DNA of 64,000 nt from Saccharomycopsis phalli. Lineage: Eukaryota; Ascomycota; Saccharomycetes; Ascoideales; Saccharomycopsidaceae. The stretch spans positions 1,364,001 through 1,428,000 of the forward strand of contig CP073214.1 of assembly GCA_020342235.1 (NCBI GenBank), in the 5' to 3' direction. Below, piece after piece: positions 1-8,378 of this stretch; position 1 is the stretch's first letter; each line of letters starts with the position of its first letter. The notes below the pieces were generated by a model. That model searched no databases and had not been told where the DNA came from. It was given only the letters and a program-made list of their open reading frames with translations. Made by a program: the position numbers and the translations under genes.

Positions 1-318
1 AGGCAACTGCTCGATGTACACATCGACCCCGTAAATGTGGGAGTACTTCTCCAAGAAATGGCTCGTCAAATTGACGGCATACCGCTCAATCGGCCAGACT
101 TTCTGGAGCTTGGCAAGCACAAGAATCGTATTCTTGACCGTGTCAGTAGGCACGATCGGCGAATTGTCAGCCTCGGTATATGAAATGTCAAAGTTCCCAG
201 TTAGCAAACACCGGACCGAAACCTCAATGACCTCCTGGATCTTAGGATTGCTCGGGTCCTTTCTGACCTTGAGAAATTTGACGTGATCTTTTCCGTAAGT
301 AGACGATGCAAGCGGCAT
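1..318 (-). CDS. Urate oxidase (uricase), N-terminal part, cut by window edge
   Basis: Oxidises urate to 5-hydroxyisourate and hydrogen peroxide, normally in peroxisomes, as a step of purine use as a nitrogen source. I translated the reverse strand from the ATG at 318. It gives 106 uninterrupted residues running off the left edge. Family hallmarks are YGKDHVKFLKV near residue 8 (Lys10 is the catalytic lysine of known uricases) and EADNSPIVPTDTVKNTI at 50-65 (Thr58 matches the catalytic threonine), then SHFLEKYSHI. About two thirds of the usual 300 residues lie outside the window. It is divergent from MDM10 across 182 bp holding a CGGGTAA site. S. cerevisiae lacks the gene, while many other yeasts keep it. 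Confidence 0.93.
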   Translation of the reverse strand, partial: MPLASSTYGKDHVKFLKVRKDPSNPKIQEVIEVSVRCLLTGNFDISYTEADNSPIVPTDTVKNTILVLAKLQKVWPIERYAVNLTSHFLEKYSHIYGVDVYIEQLP

Positions 319-426
319 TGTGTGTCGATTTACAAAATCCAGGGCCCTTTTATACCCGAGTACCGGTGCCCCGATAGTCCTGATAAGAAGCACCGGTCAC
401 GTTTCCACACATGCGCAGGCCTGGCC

Positions 427-433
427 CGGGTAA
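427..433. promoter_or_regulatory. CGGGTAA (Reb1-like) site in uricase/MDM10 divergent promoter
   Basis: CGGGTAA is the reverse complement of TTACCCG, the Reb1 core in S. cerevisiae. It lies 68 bp upstream of MDM10 and 109 bp upstream of the uricase gene. It is one of nine such promoter sites in this window. Confidence 0.5.
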
Positions 434-500
434 AAAACACTAGGCGCACTACCCACTACAGGAAGCCCATCTGGACTGGACTTCCCCATCAAGTGGTGAC

Positions 501-1691
501 ATGAATGACTATATGGATTATATAATCAAGTGTTTTGACCAGGTAAACAACTGGGATGCACACAATTTCTATCCGAGCGTGGTCGCCACCCCGAAATCCA
601 TACTTGAATTTGATTTGCCAAAGTCCATCAATCTCAACATCAACAAAAAGTCTTCACATTGGTCCGCCAATTCGCTTAACTTGTCCAATTTCGAGGAAAT
701 AAACGGATCCATAACGTATTTGTACTCGTCCAGCCCGTTGTCCAAGGCAGTTTCCTCCAGTGACCTTCTTCTCCAGGACGCAATTACAACATACCACTTT
801 GTCGATTCGCTCTCTTCTTTCAGGACCCATGCCAAGGTACCAAACACAAGCGCCTTGATCTACGGGAAACTAAACTTCCCCACCAACATCCTTGAAGCCC
901 TTGTCATAAAAAACTTCTCTTCTAGTACCCGGATGCTAGTAAAGGTGCTCAGCAGCAGTAAGTACTTCAAGAATCAGGGCATCATCACAGTGTACTTGCA
1001 GAAAAACCACGCAAAATACTCCAACGAGCTAATATATTCCTCAAACAATGGTTTGGTGGGGTTTCGTAACCTCTACAACATCAGCTTGGTAAACAACCAC
1101 GAAAAGTTGGAGGAGCCAGACAAAACTTATTATGCCAACACCAAGCTTTCCATCGGCACAGAACTCTGGTACGGACTTCTCAACATGACCCCGGGTATAT
1201 CAAACTCGCTTCGATACTCAACATACTCCACTTATACCGGAAAGCCGTTGACCATCACCCTTTCATGCAACCCACTAATTGGCTTGCTTTCGTCTACTTA
1301 TACAGTCAAAACCAGTGTAAATAGCACCTTCTGCTCAAAGTACGACTTTGACATATACTCCTACGAAAGCAATTTGTCATTAGGATGCGAATTGTGGAAC
1401 TTCAACGGGGACTTAAACCTGGAGATTGGTAACATCTTGGAGAATCACCAGCAGGATGAAACCCGGGACGGTGGAAATATTGAAAAGTTCAAGGACGTAT
1501 ACAGCCACTTGAAATTCTCCAGCGTTCTCAAATTGTCAACTTCGCTAAATGACAAGAACTTGCGTATTCTCTATGGAGGAAAGTACAAGGATTTCCTAAT
1601 GGAGATTGGGTGCAACGTAACCCCATTTGGTAAACTGCAATTTGCTCCTGGATTAAGTGACTTTGGGATATCCTTTCAATTCAATTCATAA
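501..1691 (+). CDS. MDM10: Mitochondrial outer-membrane beta-barrel protein Mdm10 (ERMES/SAM)
   Basis: Mdm10 is the beta-barrel subunit of the ER-mitochondria encounter structure. It also joins the SAM complex that inserts outer-membrane barrels. The 396-residue product starts MNDYMDYIIKCFDQ, matching the S. cerevisiae start MLPYMDQVLRAFYQ, so the first ATG is used. Further family blocks are INGSITYLYSSS near residue 68, the stretch around STYTGKPLTITLSCNPL near 248, and a C-terminus ending GISFQFNS like the FGIQFQYST of relatives. It has no presequence, as expected for an outer-membrane barrel. It is shorter than the 493 residues of S. cerevisiae mainly because the variable inserts are smaller. 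Confidence 0.93.
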   Translation: MNDYMDYIIKCFDQVNNWDAHNFYPSVVATPKSILEFDLPKSINLNINKKSSHWSANSLNLSNFEEINGSITYLYSSSPLSKAVSSSDLLLQDAITTYHFVDSLSSFRTHAKVPNTSALIYGKLNFPTNILEALVIKNFSSSTRMLVKVLSSSKYFKNQGIITVYLQKNHAKYSNELIYSSNNGLVGFRNLYNISLVNNHEKLEEPDKTYYANTKLSIGTELWYGLLNMTPGISNSLRYSTYSTYTGKPLTITLSCNPLIGLLSSTYTVKTSVNSTFCSKYDFDIYSYESNLSLGCELWNFNGDLNLEIGNILENHQQDETRDGGNIEKFKDVYSHLKFSSVLKLSTSLNDKNLRILYGGKYKDFLMEIGCNVTPFGKLQFAPGLSDFGISFQFNS

Positions 1692-1923
1692 GTGGCTTAG
1701 ATTCTTCCGTGATCCAATGTGTGGATGACTGAAGATGATGTATTATAATCAGAAGACTGTTAATAGAACAACATTACTCATGATATATCAGTTCCCGTAG
1801 TTTGTGGCGAATTTCAATTTGCCCGGTTGTGTTTGACTATTATTAAAGCAATAAATAAAGATTTGCATTAAAAAATGTAAAACACATGTCATGTAGCCAC
1901 AAAAATAAAAACGAAACAACAGT

Positions 1924-2033
1924 GGCGGCGTGGTCTAGTGGTATGATTCTCGCTTTGGGTAGCGAACCTGATTAACTCGGGTATAACAACACAAACGTGT
2001 GAGAGGTCCAGGGTTCAATTCCCTGCTCCGCCC
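1924..2033 (+). tRNA. tRNA-Pro (anticodon TGG) with a 38-nt intron
   Basis: The acceptor strand 1924-1930 pairs with 2026-2032, with the same pyrimidine mismatch at pair 6:67 as S. cerevisiae tRNA-Pro. The D arm carries GTCTAGTGGTATGA. The anticodon stem CTCGC pairs with GTGAG (1999-2003), with one G-U pair. The anticodon TGG is at 1956-1958. The intron runs from 1960 to 1997, directly after position 37, the canonical place. The T arm GGGTTCAATTCCC follows and discriminator C is at 2033. Confidence 0.95.
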
Positions 2034-2408
2034 AATTTTTTGCATGTCTATTAAAATTTGTTAAAGTATAATTAAATTTATTGTCAATGCAATATAACGT
2101 GAATGAATTGCACACGACGTTTATTTGACTAATTAATTTACCAACGCAAAGCGTCTATCTGCCATGTGTAGCAATATGGTGCGATACTTGATGATTCTTT
2201 TCAGATACAGATTGGTATTGCTCAAATTCCATAGGAATCTGTGGATTTCAAACAATAAATAGAAGCATTCTAAGCTTCAAACAGGTTATATAGATTTAGT
2301 GTAGCATTCAACACAATGTTAGTTGAAATACGGCATTCCTTAGAACCATCAAAATAGAGCGAGTGTTTCATGGAAGCTCTCAAAGAGTAACAGAAAAACA
2401 AGGCAAGC
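2034..2408. other. Intergenic, no gene seen
   Basis: This AT-rich stretch separates tRNA-Pro from the 3' end of DAS2. I see no ORF of interest, no tRNA and no clear tandem repeat. Confidence 0.6.
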
Positions 2409-3131
2409 TCATGCCAAATCGTAAAATCTGCTTCTTTGCCCGCTAAACTCTTCAGCTCTAAGATTCAATTGGGACACATCAGCCACATCAGGAACAACCT
2501 TGCTTGCAACTTGATCTGTGCTTAACCGCGCTTTTTTAGCAGATAACAACCCATTAATTCCATCACATATCAACCTGATTCCATTTTCCTCAGCTCCTCG
2601 TGGGAGAATTGTGTCTGAAAACTCCTTGGTTGGGAAAATAAACTCTGAAAATTCAGGACGTGCGTAGCTCATGTACTGGTCAATAACATCTGCCAAAGGT
2701 AGTCCATTTTCTATGGTATCACGACGGATCCATCGTACAAACCGTGTATCTGCGTCACCATCTACAAAAATCTTCATTGTGGCTTCATTGTTAAGGCTCT
2801 TGTCATACAAAGCATAGAGCCCATGAACAAGAAATATTGGGAATCGACCATTGACATTTTGATACAAGCTGGAACTTTCGTCCAGAAGATCATCAAGAAG
2901 CTTCTTGAAATTAAATCGCGAAGGAGTCATCATCTGGCTATTTTTTTTCTTGATCATGTCCGTCTGTTCATTGTCTACAATGGGACGATGTAAATAATCT
3001 TTCATGTCCACAAGACTAATCCAGTATCCATTCTCAGGCTTGGAGAGCTCCTTGTATATATCCTGACATACTGTCTTTTTCCCGCTGGAATGTCCTCCAC
3101 CGACCAAAATTAAACCAGCTTGAACTGCCAT
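2409..3131 (-). CDS. DAS2: Putative uridine kinase-like P-loop protein (Das2 type)
   Basis: The 240-residue product resembles yeast Das2, a member of the uridine-cytidine kinase fold family. The N-terminus has a P-loop GGGHSSGKKT (residues 11-20), where active kinases have GGTASGKST. The Mg-coordinating Ser after GK is Lys here. A lid-like segment RFVRWIRRDTIENG near residue 130, and PEFSEFIFPTKEFSD after it, match the UCK pattern of RRIxRD followed by a tyrosine/phenylalanine segment. Whether it phosphorylates uridine is open: the P-loop change suggests altered or lost activity. The start ATG at 3131 is followed directly by the beta strand of the fold, so no extension is needed. Confidence 0.8.
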   Translation of the reverse strand: MAVQAGLILVGGGHSSGKKTVCQDIYKELSKPENGYWISLVDMKDYLHRPIVDNEQTDMIKKKNSQMMTPSRFNFKKLLDDLLDESSSLYQNVNGRFPIFLVHGLYALYDKSLNNEATMKIFVDGDADTRFVRWIRRDTIENGLPLADVIDQYMSYARPEFSEFIFPTKEFSDTILPRGAEENGIRLICDGINGLLSAKKARLSTDQVASKVVPDVADVSQLNLRAEEFSGQRSRFYDLA

Positions 3132-3272
3132 GTCCAGGCAGCAAAAAAATACCCGGGCCAGTTCAAATCCCGCAGGTTATGAGCCCCGGTGCGATTAGGG
3201 GGGCTGAAACCACATGCTTAGTGTCGTCGGTAGATAAGAACCGCAAACCCGGGGTCCGGGGTATAATGCTCC

Positions 3273-3279
3273 CGGGTAA
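3273..3279. promoter_or_regulatory. CGGGTAA (Reb1-like) site upstream of DAS2
   Basis: The motif lies 141 bp upstream of the DAS2 ATG, within CCCGGGTAAC. Confidence 0.45.
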
Positions 3280-3311
3280 CCTGTCATTATGTTATGCAGT
3301 GCATTGATTGC

Positions 3312-3331
3312 TGAGTCAAGATTGTGAGTCA
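3312..3331. promoter_or_regulatory. Two TGAGTCA sites 13 bp apart (Gcn4/AP-1 type)
   Basis: Perfect TGAGTCA heptamers lie at 3312-3318 and 3325-3331, about 180-200 bp upstream of DAS2. Gcn4 and Yap-type bZIP factors bind this sequence. That they act on DAS2 is inference. Confidence 0.45.
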
Positions 3332-3488
3332 CTGATTAGGAACAAAAATGGGAGTGAGAAATGCGGGTTGAGTACGGCCGATTAGACTAAAGGATTCGTA
3401 AATTGGAATATAAAATAAGTAAATACGTAACGGACATCAAAACCCATTATGGCGCCTGCCATTTGAGACTAGTTATTGAGCAGATCAG

Positions 3489-3713
3489 TTAATGCTGAGC
3501 ATGGCCTGGGGTGCTCACGGTTTCCTCAGAGGTAGTAGACACTGATGGAGAAAACGAGCCGTCGTTAGCAGCCTGGAAATCAGTAGCCTTGTACTGTTTC
3601 ACAAATGGAGAGATGTGTGTAGTCATCAATCTCTTGTTGAGCAATCTCTTGCTGACAACTGGGACGTAGCATCTGGAAGCAGTGACGGTAGCGTTGACAA
3701 TAAATTTGGTCAT
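3489..3713 (-). CDS. Small protein of unknown function, possible mitochondrial presequence
   Basis: The product is 74 residues and I do not recognise it. Residues 1-35 contain Lys/Arg, Ser, Thr and hydrophobic residues but no acidic residue (SRCYVPVVSKRLLNKRLM), as in a mitochondrial targeting peptide. The remainder is polar and Ser/Thr-rich, ending SEETVSTPGHAQH. No membrane segment or named domain is visible. The gene is plausible because a TATATA element lies about 105 bp upstream (3818-3823), next to an AGGGG stress-type element on the genomic + strand. The ATG is followed by a coherent, uninterrupted frame in a gap otherwise empty. It could be a stress-induced mitochondrial peptide, but that is inference. 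Confidence 0.5.
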   Translation of the reverse strand: MTKFIVNATVTASRCYVPVVSKRLLNKRLMTTHISPFVKQYKATDFQAANDGSFSPSVSTTSEETVSTPGHAQH

Positions 3714-3997
3714 TGTAGATAATTAGTGATTGAGTGTTGATTTAATTCAGTAGATTGTATGATTCAATTGTATGATTCAATTGTTAACTAATATAATTGC
3801 TAGGGGAAAGATCCCCCTTATATAGGATTTCTGCATCACTCTGGGGCGCATGAAACAACAAGTACATGCGCATATCAGACACTATGCTTTCCGCGTTTCC
3901 ATTCGTGAGAGATTGTTACTGGCTAATGCTGTTAAGGGCAATCGGAACCTGTCACTGACTCACACAATAACCAAATGCACGCTAATCCCGGGTACCG

Positions 3998-4004
3998 TTA
4001 CCCG
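3998..4004. promoter_or_regulatory. TTACCCG (Reb1-like) site upstream of VMA21
   Basis: It lies about 120 bp upstream of the VMA21 start, inside TTACCCGATCCGGGG. A close copy of CCCGATCCGGGG also lies upstream of SFC1, near 20590. Confidence 0.5.
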
Positions 4005-4061
4005 ATCCGGGGCAGGTTGCGCACGCCCTTGCCCGAGTAGCTGGAAACCCGGAAGGTATTC

Positions 4062-4080
4062 ATCACGTGCTGCACGTGAT
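4062..4080. promoter_or_regulatory. 19-bp perfect inverted repeat carrying two CACGTG E-boxes
   Basis: ATCACGTGC, a central T, then GCACGTGAT form an exact palindrome with E-boxes at 4064-4069 and 4073-4078. CACGTG is bound by Cbf1 and related bHLH factors. It ends 43 bp before the VMA21 ATG at 4124. Confidence 0.6.
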
Positions 4081-4123
4081 ATTGTGTTGTTTGGGTGTGA
4101 AAATGTCCAATAGTCAAAGCACC

Positions 4124-4388
4124 ATGGCAGAGATACCTACGTACGCATAAAGTTTGACGGACCTTGGGAATTATTACTAACTCCAGACATGTTGTTCAGA
4201 AATTGGTGTTTTTCACTGCGGCCATGATTTTGTTGCCATTGGTGACGTTTTTTGTGCTCCAATCGTACACCAGTAACACGCTTGTTTCTGGAGGTGGGGC
4301 TGCAGTTGTGGCAAATGTTGTCTTGATAGGATATTTGATTGTTGCATTTACCGAGACTATTCCAGTGGATGAGAAGAAGGAAGATTGA
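4124..4388 (+). CDS. VMA21: V-ATPase assembly factor Vma21, spliced (exons 4124-4140 and 4187-4388)
   Basis: Vma21 is a small ER membrane protein needed to assemble the V0 sector of the vacuolar H+-ATPase. Exon 2 encodes [14 protein letters not shown], then two membrane segments and [21 protein letters not shown], ending EKKED, a dilysine ER-retrieval signal as in S. cerevisiae (KKED). Exon 2 lacks its own start in register. Joining at donor GTACGC (4141) and acceptor after TACTAACTCCAG (4186) gives MAEIPTHVVQKL, matching MAVDVPRAVINKL of S. cerevisiae in length. The product is 72 residues. An in-frame ATG at 4103 would add seven residues. The neighbour NOP7 (then MED18) is also a neighbour in S. 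cerevisiae. The donor is atypical, so the splice is inferred. Confidence 0.85.
4141..4186 (+). other. VMA21: 46-nt spliceosomal intron in VMA21
   Basis: Donor GTACGC, perfect branch-point TACTAAC at 4175-4181, and acceptor CAG ending at 4186. The branch adenosine is only six nucleotides from the end of the intron. The next AG (4199) would shift the frame. Confidence 0.75.
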
Positions 4389-4614
4389 GACTGGAAGAGG
4401 CACATGACGGCAAGATCATTATGTATGTGACAACAGTGGATGTATAATTGGAAAAGATACGGGTAATTGCCAGATTAATATATGAAGCGTTGATGTTGTT
4501 GATTATAGATGGTGGAATTATAATTCCTTGGTTGTGTTATTACCGATTGATGCTACAATTGCTAATTGATTTGATAGTATAGTTGTTGATCTGATATTAC
4601 CATTGCCAATTGAT

Positions 4615-4790
4615 GTTCAGTACTAATTGATATCCATTACTAATTTATTGATATCCATTACTAATTGATATTACCATTACTAATTGATATTACCACTACT
4701 AATTGATACTACCACCACTAATTGATATTACCACTACTAATTGATATTACCACTACTGATTGATTGATATAACCACCACCACCGATTATA
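4615..4790. repeat. 19-bp tandem repeat in the NOP7 3' flank
   Basis: Degenerate copies of ACTAATTGATATTACCACT repeat about six times between VMA21 and NOP7, whose stops face each other. The rest of 4389-4858 is AT-rich with no gene seen. Confidence 0.85.
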
Positions 4791-4858
4791 ACCACTACTA
4801 CCAATTCTTAAATAAATACTACCATTACCAAGAGTCAACTGTATAATTATATATCCCA

Positions 4859-6583
4859 TCACTTTTTGGCTTTTGCAAGTTTACGCTTCTTGTCTGTCAA
4901 CTGCTTCTTGCGGTCCTCCTTTTGCCGGTTGCTGTATTCCATCTTCTTGTATAATTTCTTTTGCTTGTTACTCATCATAATCTTCTTCATCTCCTTCTCC
5001 TCCTGTAGCTCCTTTTCCACCTTGTCCAACTTCCGTTTCGTGCCCTTTGGCGCAGCCTTTGGCTCCGACTCCGAGAATTTAACTCCCTTGGCCTCCAACT
5101 CCAACTCTCTTTGCGCCTCCAACTCTTCTTCGTCGTCCTCATCTTCCTCATCCGCTTCCTCATCCGCTTCTTCTTCCTCAGCCTCCTCATCTTCATCTCC
5201 TTCTTCCTCGGCCACGTTCTTTTCCGGATCGTAGCCACCAGAATCGCCCCATGGAGACAAGTGTGGAGGCAACGATTCTCCCGGAGCATAGTCGTTCACC
5301 GGTAGCAACGCCCCGTTGTTTATCGAGTCAAAGATCCATTGAGGCTGGATATACGTGCGGCCCTCGACCTTGTTTTTAACAACTGGTCGGTCGGTGATCT
5401 GATGCGTGAAGCTCACATTTGCCAACAACTTCTCCTTGTCCTCCTTGGAGATTTGGTCAAACAAAATCTCAGAAACCACTTTCCCGCTAAAGGAGAGAAT
5501 AAGAAACTCCAACACGTCAATCGGAACCTCACGACCAACAAAGAAACTCTGCTTAGCAAACAACTGCTTACTCTGGTCAACCTCGCTCTGGTTCTTAGGC
5601 TGGGTCAAGTCGTCTGCAAAACTTTTTGTCGCCTGGTTTTCAAACACGTCCAAATCCTCGTCCTTCTCCTGTTCTGGCTCTGGTTCCTCGTGGTTTTGCG
5701 CATCCAACGCCTTGGCAATCTCCTCGTCGTTCAATTCCTCGGCAGCAACATCCTTTCCAGACTCGTGGACAGTCTCATTGCGCAACTCCAAGATATAGTT
5801 TGACAAGCCGCTAAAGGCCTTTGAGTTAACGTCGTCGATCCGCGGAGGATACACCAAGTTCGAGTCCTTGTACAACTTGAACAAGACAAACTTCAAGAGC
5901 GTGAGATAAAACTCCAAAAACGTCATCATGATCCGGAAGTCAATGTCGCTTGGGATATTCTGGGGGAACTTATACGGCACAAGCCAGATGATTTCCTGTC
6001 CACGGACATTCGCAGAGTAGTACACCCCCTTGATGGATACAAACACCTTGGTCACCAACTTCTCCTGGGCAATATATGCCATCCATTGACTGGTGACCCG
6101 CTTGCAATCCTCAATGATTTTCGCACTCACCTTGTCGGTCATTGGCATGTTAGCAAACAAGAAAAGCATGTTCAAGGGGTCGTCCAAGTCCCGCAACGAG
6201 TCCATGAAACTAGGATAGCGCTCCTTGATGATATGGTCCAACTTGTAAATTGGTCTGTTGCTGTCCAACCGCTTGGCGTCGAGGATTTCACCCTTGGAAA
6301 TCGCCTTGTTCAACTTCTTGGAGAAGGTCTTGTGGTCCCTGAATTTGTTCAAAATCGGCTCGTGCAACAAATACTGAATGTCCTTGGTGTAGTAAAAGGT
6401 CACTGGCTTGGTGGAACCCTTGTTGGCCTTCTTCTTATTGCGCGGTTCACGGGGATAGATCCCCTTGAAAATACACAACCGTCTAAAGTCAGCCAAAGAA
6501 ACCTGAAGCTTCTTTATCGCTTGGGTTCGGGTGATGAAATTCTTGGCATTCCCGGAAGTTCCCTTACGCTTTATTTTGGCCAT
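4859..6583 (-). CDS. NOP7: Pescadillo homologue Nop7, 60S ribosome biogenesis
   Basis: Nop7 is part of the PeBoW complex (Nop7-Erb1-Ytm1) that matures 27S pre-rRNA in the nucleolus. The 574-residue product has the pescadillo domain at roughly 1-285, starting [19 protein letters not shown], followed by an acidic linker. A BRCT domain spans about 341-440, containing the conserved WIFDS near residue 417. The C-terminus is a long Glu/Asp run and a Lys-rich coiled coil that ends [10 protein letters not shown], a nucleolar-type signal. Length is close to the 605 residues of S. cerevisiae. It is divergent from MED18 with 103 bp between the ATGs, as NOP7 and SRB5 are neighbours in S. cerevisiae. Confidence 0.97.
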   Translation of the reverse strand: MAKIKRKGTSGNAKNFITRTQAIKKLQVSLADFRRLCIFKGIYPREPRNKKKANKGSTKPVTFYYTKDIQYLLHEPILNKFRDHKTFSKKLNKAISKGEILDAKRLDSNRPIYKLDHIIKERYPSFMDSLRDLDDPLNMLFLFANMPMTDKVSAKIIEDCKRVTSQWMAYIAQEKLVTKVFVSIKGVYYSANVRGQEIIWLVPYKFPQNIPSDIDFRIMMTFLEFYLTLLKFVLFKLYKDSNLVYPPRIDDVNSKAFSGLSNYILELRNETVHESGKDVAAEELNDEEIAKALDAQNHEEPEPEQEKDEDLDVFENQATKSFADDLTQPKNQSEVDQSKQLFAKQSFFVGREVPIDVLEFLILSFSGKVVSEILFDQISKEDKEKLLANVSFTHQITDRPVVKNKVEGRTYIQPQWIFDSINNGALLPVNDYAPGESLPPHLSPWGDSGGYDPEKNVAEEEGDEDEEAEEEEADEEADEEDEDDEEELEAQRELELEAKGVKFSESEPKAAPKGTKRKLDKVEKELQEEKEMKKIMMSNKQKKLYKKMEYSNRQKEDRKKQLTDKKRKLAKAKK

Positions 6584-6686
6584 TTTGGTTTGAAAAAAAA
6601 TTTCTGAAATTTTTCATCTCATCGACCGGGTTGCGTGCCCGGGCGCGTGCCTGGGTTTTTTGGGTCCAGTGTAAGCAAATCGCGAC

Positions 6687-7409
6687 ATGGTACAACAGCT
6701 CAGTTTGGTGGCCACTGTTGCCACAAATGAGTTCAATTTGATTATAAACACATTCATTGCCCTTACCGGGCAGAAGCCGATGATATTGGCCAACCAGAAT
6801 TTGATTTTCGACCCGATCATCAACCTCCGCACCTTGCAGCAGCAACAGGCTATCAACAACTCCATCAACATCAACCAGTATGATCAGTTTCTTGTGAAGC
6901 TCAGCACCTCGTGGGACTTGGACAAGGACAAGAACCTGAACTTGGTGATGAACCAGATTTTGGCCAACACCGGCGAAGTTCTTCCTGCCCCACAAGGCTC
7001 GGTGGAAGAGTATAGTATGCAAATAAGCGACATTCCCGCGGCAGGAACCCGGAAAGTGTGTTCGCAAACCATCCTTGAAACAAATGTTGTGCAGTTTTCT
7101 GGGGGTATTCACGAATACATGAAGAATATTGGGTACAAGCACAAGACACAGTTCTACATTCGGGGCTTGAAGTTCTACTACAATGGCAGTGTCAATGTGC
7201 ATATATTTCAGCTCTACGTGAAGGATGGCGAGAATGTGAAATTGGTCGATCTGAACTGGTTTGTAAAGGCATTTGTGAATGTGGCTAAGATCACGGACAT
7301 TGCGGGGGTAAACAAGGCTACTGCGGAGTTGTTGCAGTTGCAAAAGTCGCTTAGTGGGATACTCAATTTGGAGATACCACAGAGAAACATGATGGATGGA
7401 AGGGTGTGA
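6687..7409 (+). CDS. MED18: Mediator head-module subunit Med18 (Srb5)
   Basis: Med18 is a Mediator head subunit that pairs with Med20 and links activators to RNA polymerase II. The 240-residue product starts MVQQLSLVATVATNEF, like the S. cerevisiae start MVQQLSLFGAIGDD. It contains the signature MQISDIPAAGTRKVCSQTI near residue 111 and ends LEIPQRNMMDGRV, like the VPDRQSMDSRV of Srb5. It lacks the long acidic insert of S. cerevisiae Srb5 (307 residues). The last codons (ATGGATGGAAGGGTG) already resemble the minisatellite that continues past the stop, so the reading frame and the repeat touch. Confidence 0.95.
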   Translation: MVQQLSLVATVATNEFNLIINTFIALTGQKPMILANQNLIFDPIINLRTLQQQQAINNSININQYDQFLVKLSTSWDLDKDKNLNLVMNQILANTGEVLPAPQGSVEEYSMQISDIPAAGTRKVCSQTILETNVVQFSGGIHEYMKNIGYKHKTQFYIRGLKFYYNGSVNVHIFQLYVKDGENVKLVDLNWFVKAFVNVAKITDIAGVNKATAELLQLQKSLSGILNLEIPQRNMMDGRV

Positions 7410-7640
7410 TGGAAGACTGCAGAGAAGCGTGGATGGAAGACTACAGAGAAATATGAATGGAAGACTACAGAGAAGCGTGGATGGAAGACTACAGAGAAAT
7501 ATGAATGGAAGACTACAGAGAAATATGAATGAAAGACTACAGAGAAATATGAATGAAAGACTACAGAGAAATATGAATGAAAGACTACAGAGAAGTATAG
7601 ATGAAAGGGTTTGAAAGGTCACAGAGAAATATGGATGAAA
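7391..7640. repeat. 24-bp minisatellite overlapping the 3' end of MED18
   Basis: Copies of GAAAGACTACAGAGAAATATGAAT, with variants GATGGAAG and AAGCGTG, repeat about eight times starting at the last codons of MED18. The antisense reading of this repeat makes a false LCSLSFIF protein repeat. Confidence 0.9.
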
Positions 7641-7849
7641 GGGTGTGACGGGGAGATGTGTGAAAGGGTACGATTGGGGATGCGTGGAGGTGGAGAGTGT
7701 GGTTATATAAAATGCCGACGGGATTAATATGAAATGTCTAGATGATTAAATATGTATGTGCAATAGAAAGAGAGATTTTCACTTTTTGACTGTGTGTGTT
7801 GTCTTTTAATTTCTTGTTCATTGCCATTTTACAAGAGAATTAGTCTACT

Positions 7850-7945
7850 TTGGCAAGTATTAGCTCGTCTTTTCTTTGAATAGTCAAGCAAAGGTATTTA
7901 GCTATTTTAGCAACTCGTATCCTAGTTAATATATTACTGTAATGA
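7850..7945. repeat. Dispersed repeat family A, copy 1
   Basis: The core 7875-7945 is a 71-bp unit that recurs at 8131-8201 in the same orientation with five differences by eye, and in weaker form near 40541-40642. It ends CCTAGTTAATATATTACTGTAATGA. No coding capacity is seen. It could be the 3' end of an old LTR-like element. Confidence 0.65.
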
Positions 7946-8105
7946 AAAAGGTTTACCCTATAATTTTTGTAACCCACTTCGTCCCAATTTCTTTTAGAGA
8001 ATCGGGACTTTCCCTTTTTAATTGTTATTTCCTGTCTAGAACTAGCTCCTCCGTTAGTGAAGTGCCCCAACTAGCGCAACTTCACATTCCGCCGAGCAAT
8101 TTCCC

Positions 8106-8201
8106 TTTTCAAGTATAAACAGTCAGACTTTTTGAATAGTCAAGCAAAGGTATTTAGCTATTTTACCAACACGTATCCTAGTTACTATATTACAGTAGTG
8201 A
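8106..8201. repeat. Dispersed repeat family A, copy 2
   Basis: It lies exactly 256 bp after copy 1 in direct orientation. Shared sequence begins at CAAGTAT and is strongest from TTTGAATAGTCAAGCAAAGG on. The 160 bp between the copies is unique. A short 15-bp repeat (GATTAAATTATAAGT) follows at 8225-8275, next to the ERG24 stop. Confidence 0.65.
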
Positions 8202-8378
8202 TTAAATGTGTAGATCACATGTCTAAGCGATTAAATTATAAGTGATTAAATTATAAGTGATTAAATGTGCAAATCAATGTAATGATCAAAGCCAAAAACT
8301 ATAGTGCAGAATTATGCCAAGCTATTCACTAATCCAATTGGCCCAAGACATTGAAAATACCTGCCCGTATTGCACCCA

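Larger units (their letters stand above)
3132..3488. other. Upstream region of DAS2 with paired TGAGTCA sites
   Basis: No gene is seen. The stretch holds GC-rich blocks (repeated CCCGG), one CGGGTAA site and two TGAGTCA sites. It serves as promoter of DAS2 and 3' flank of the small gene at 3489-3713. Confidence 0.6.
3714..4102. other. Divergent promoter region between small gene and VMA21
   Basis: No gene is seen. It contains a TATATA element near 3820, TGACTCA at 3956-3962, TTACCCG at 3998-4004 and a palindrome with two CACGTG boxes at 4062-4080. Confidence 0.6.

Noticed and set aside
6564-7622. 352-residue reverse frame antisense to MED18 with LCSLSFIF repeats
   Set aside because: It is the antisense reading of MED18 plus the 24-bp minisatellite, which is open in several frames. 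No family match.
7840-8070. 76-residue reverse frame near ERG24
   Set aside because: It lies across dispersed repeat A and shows no domain. More likely chance.
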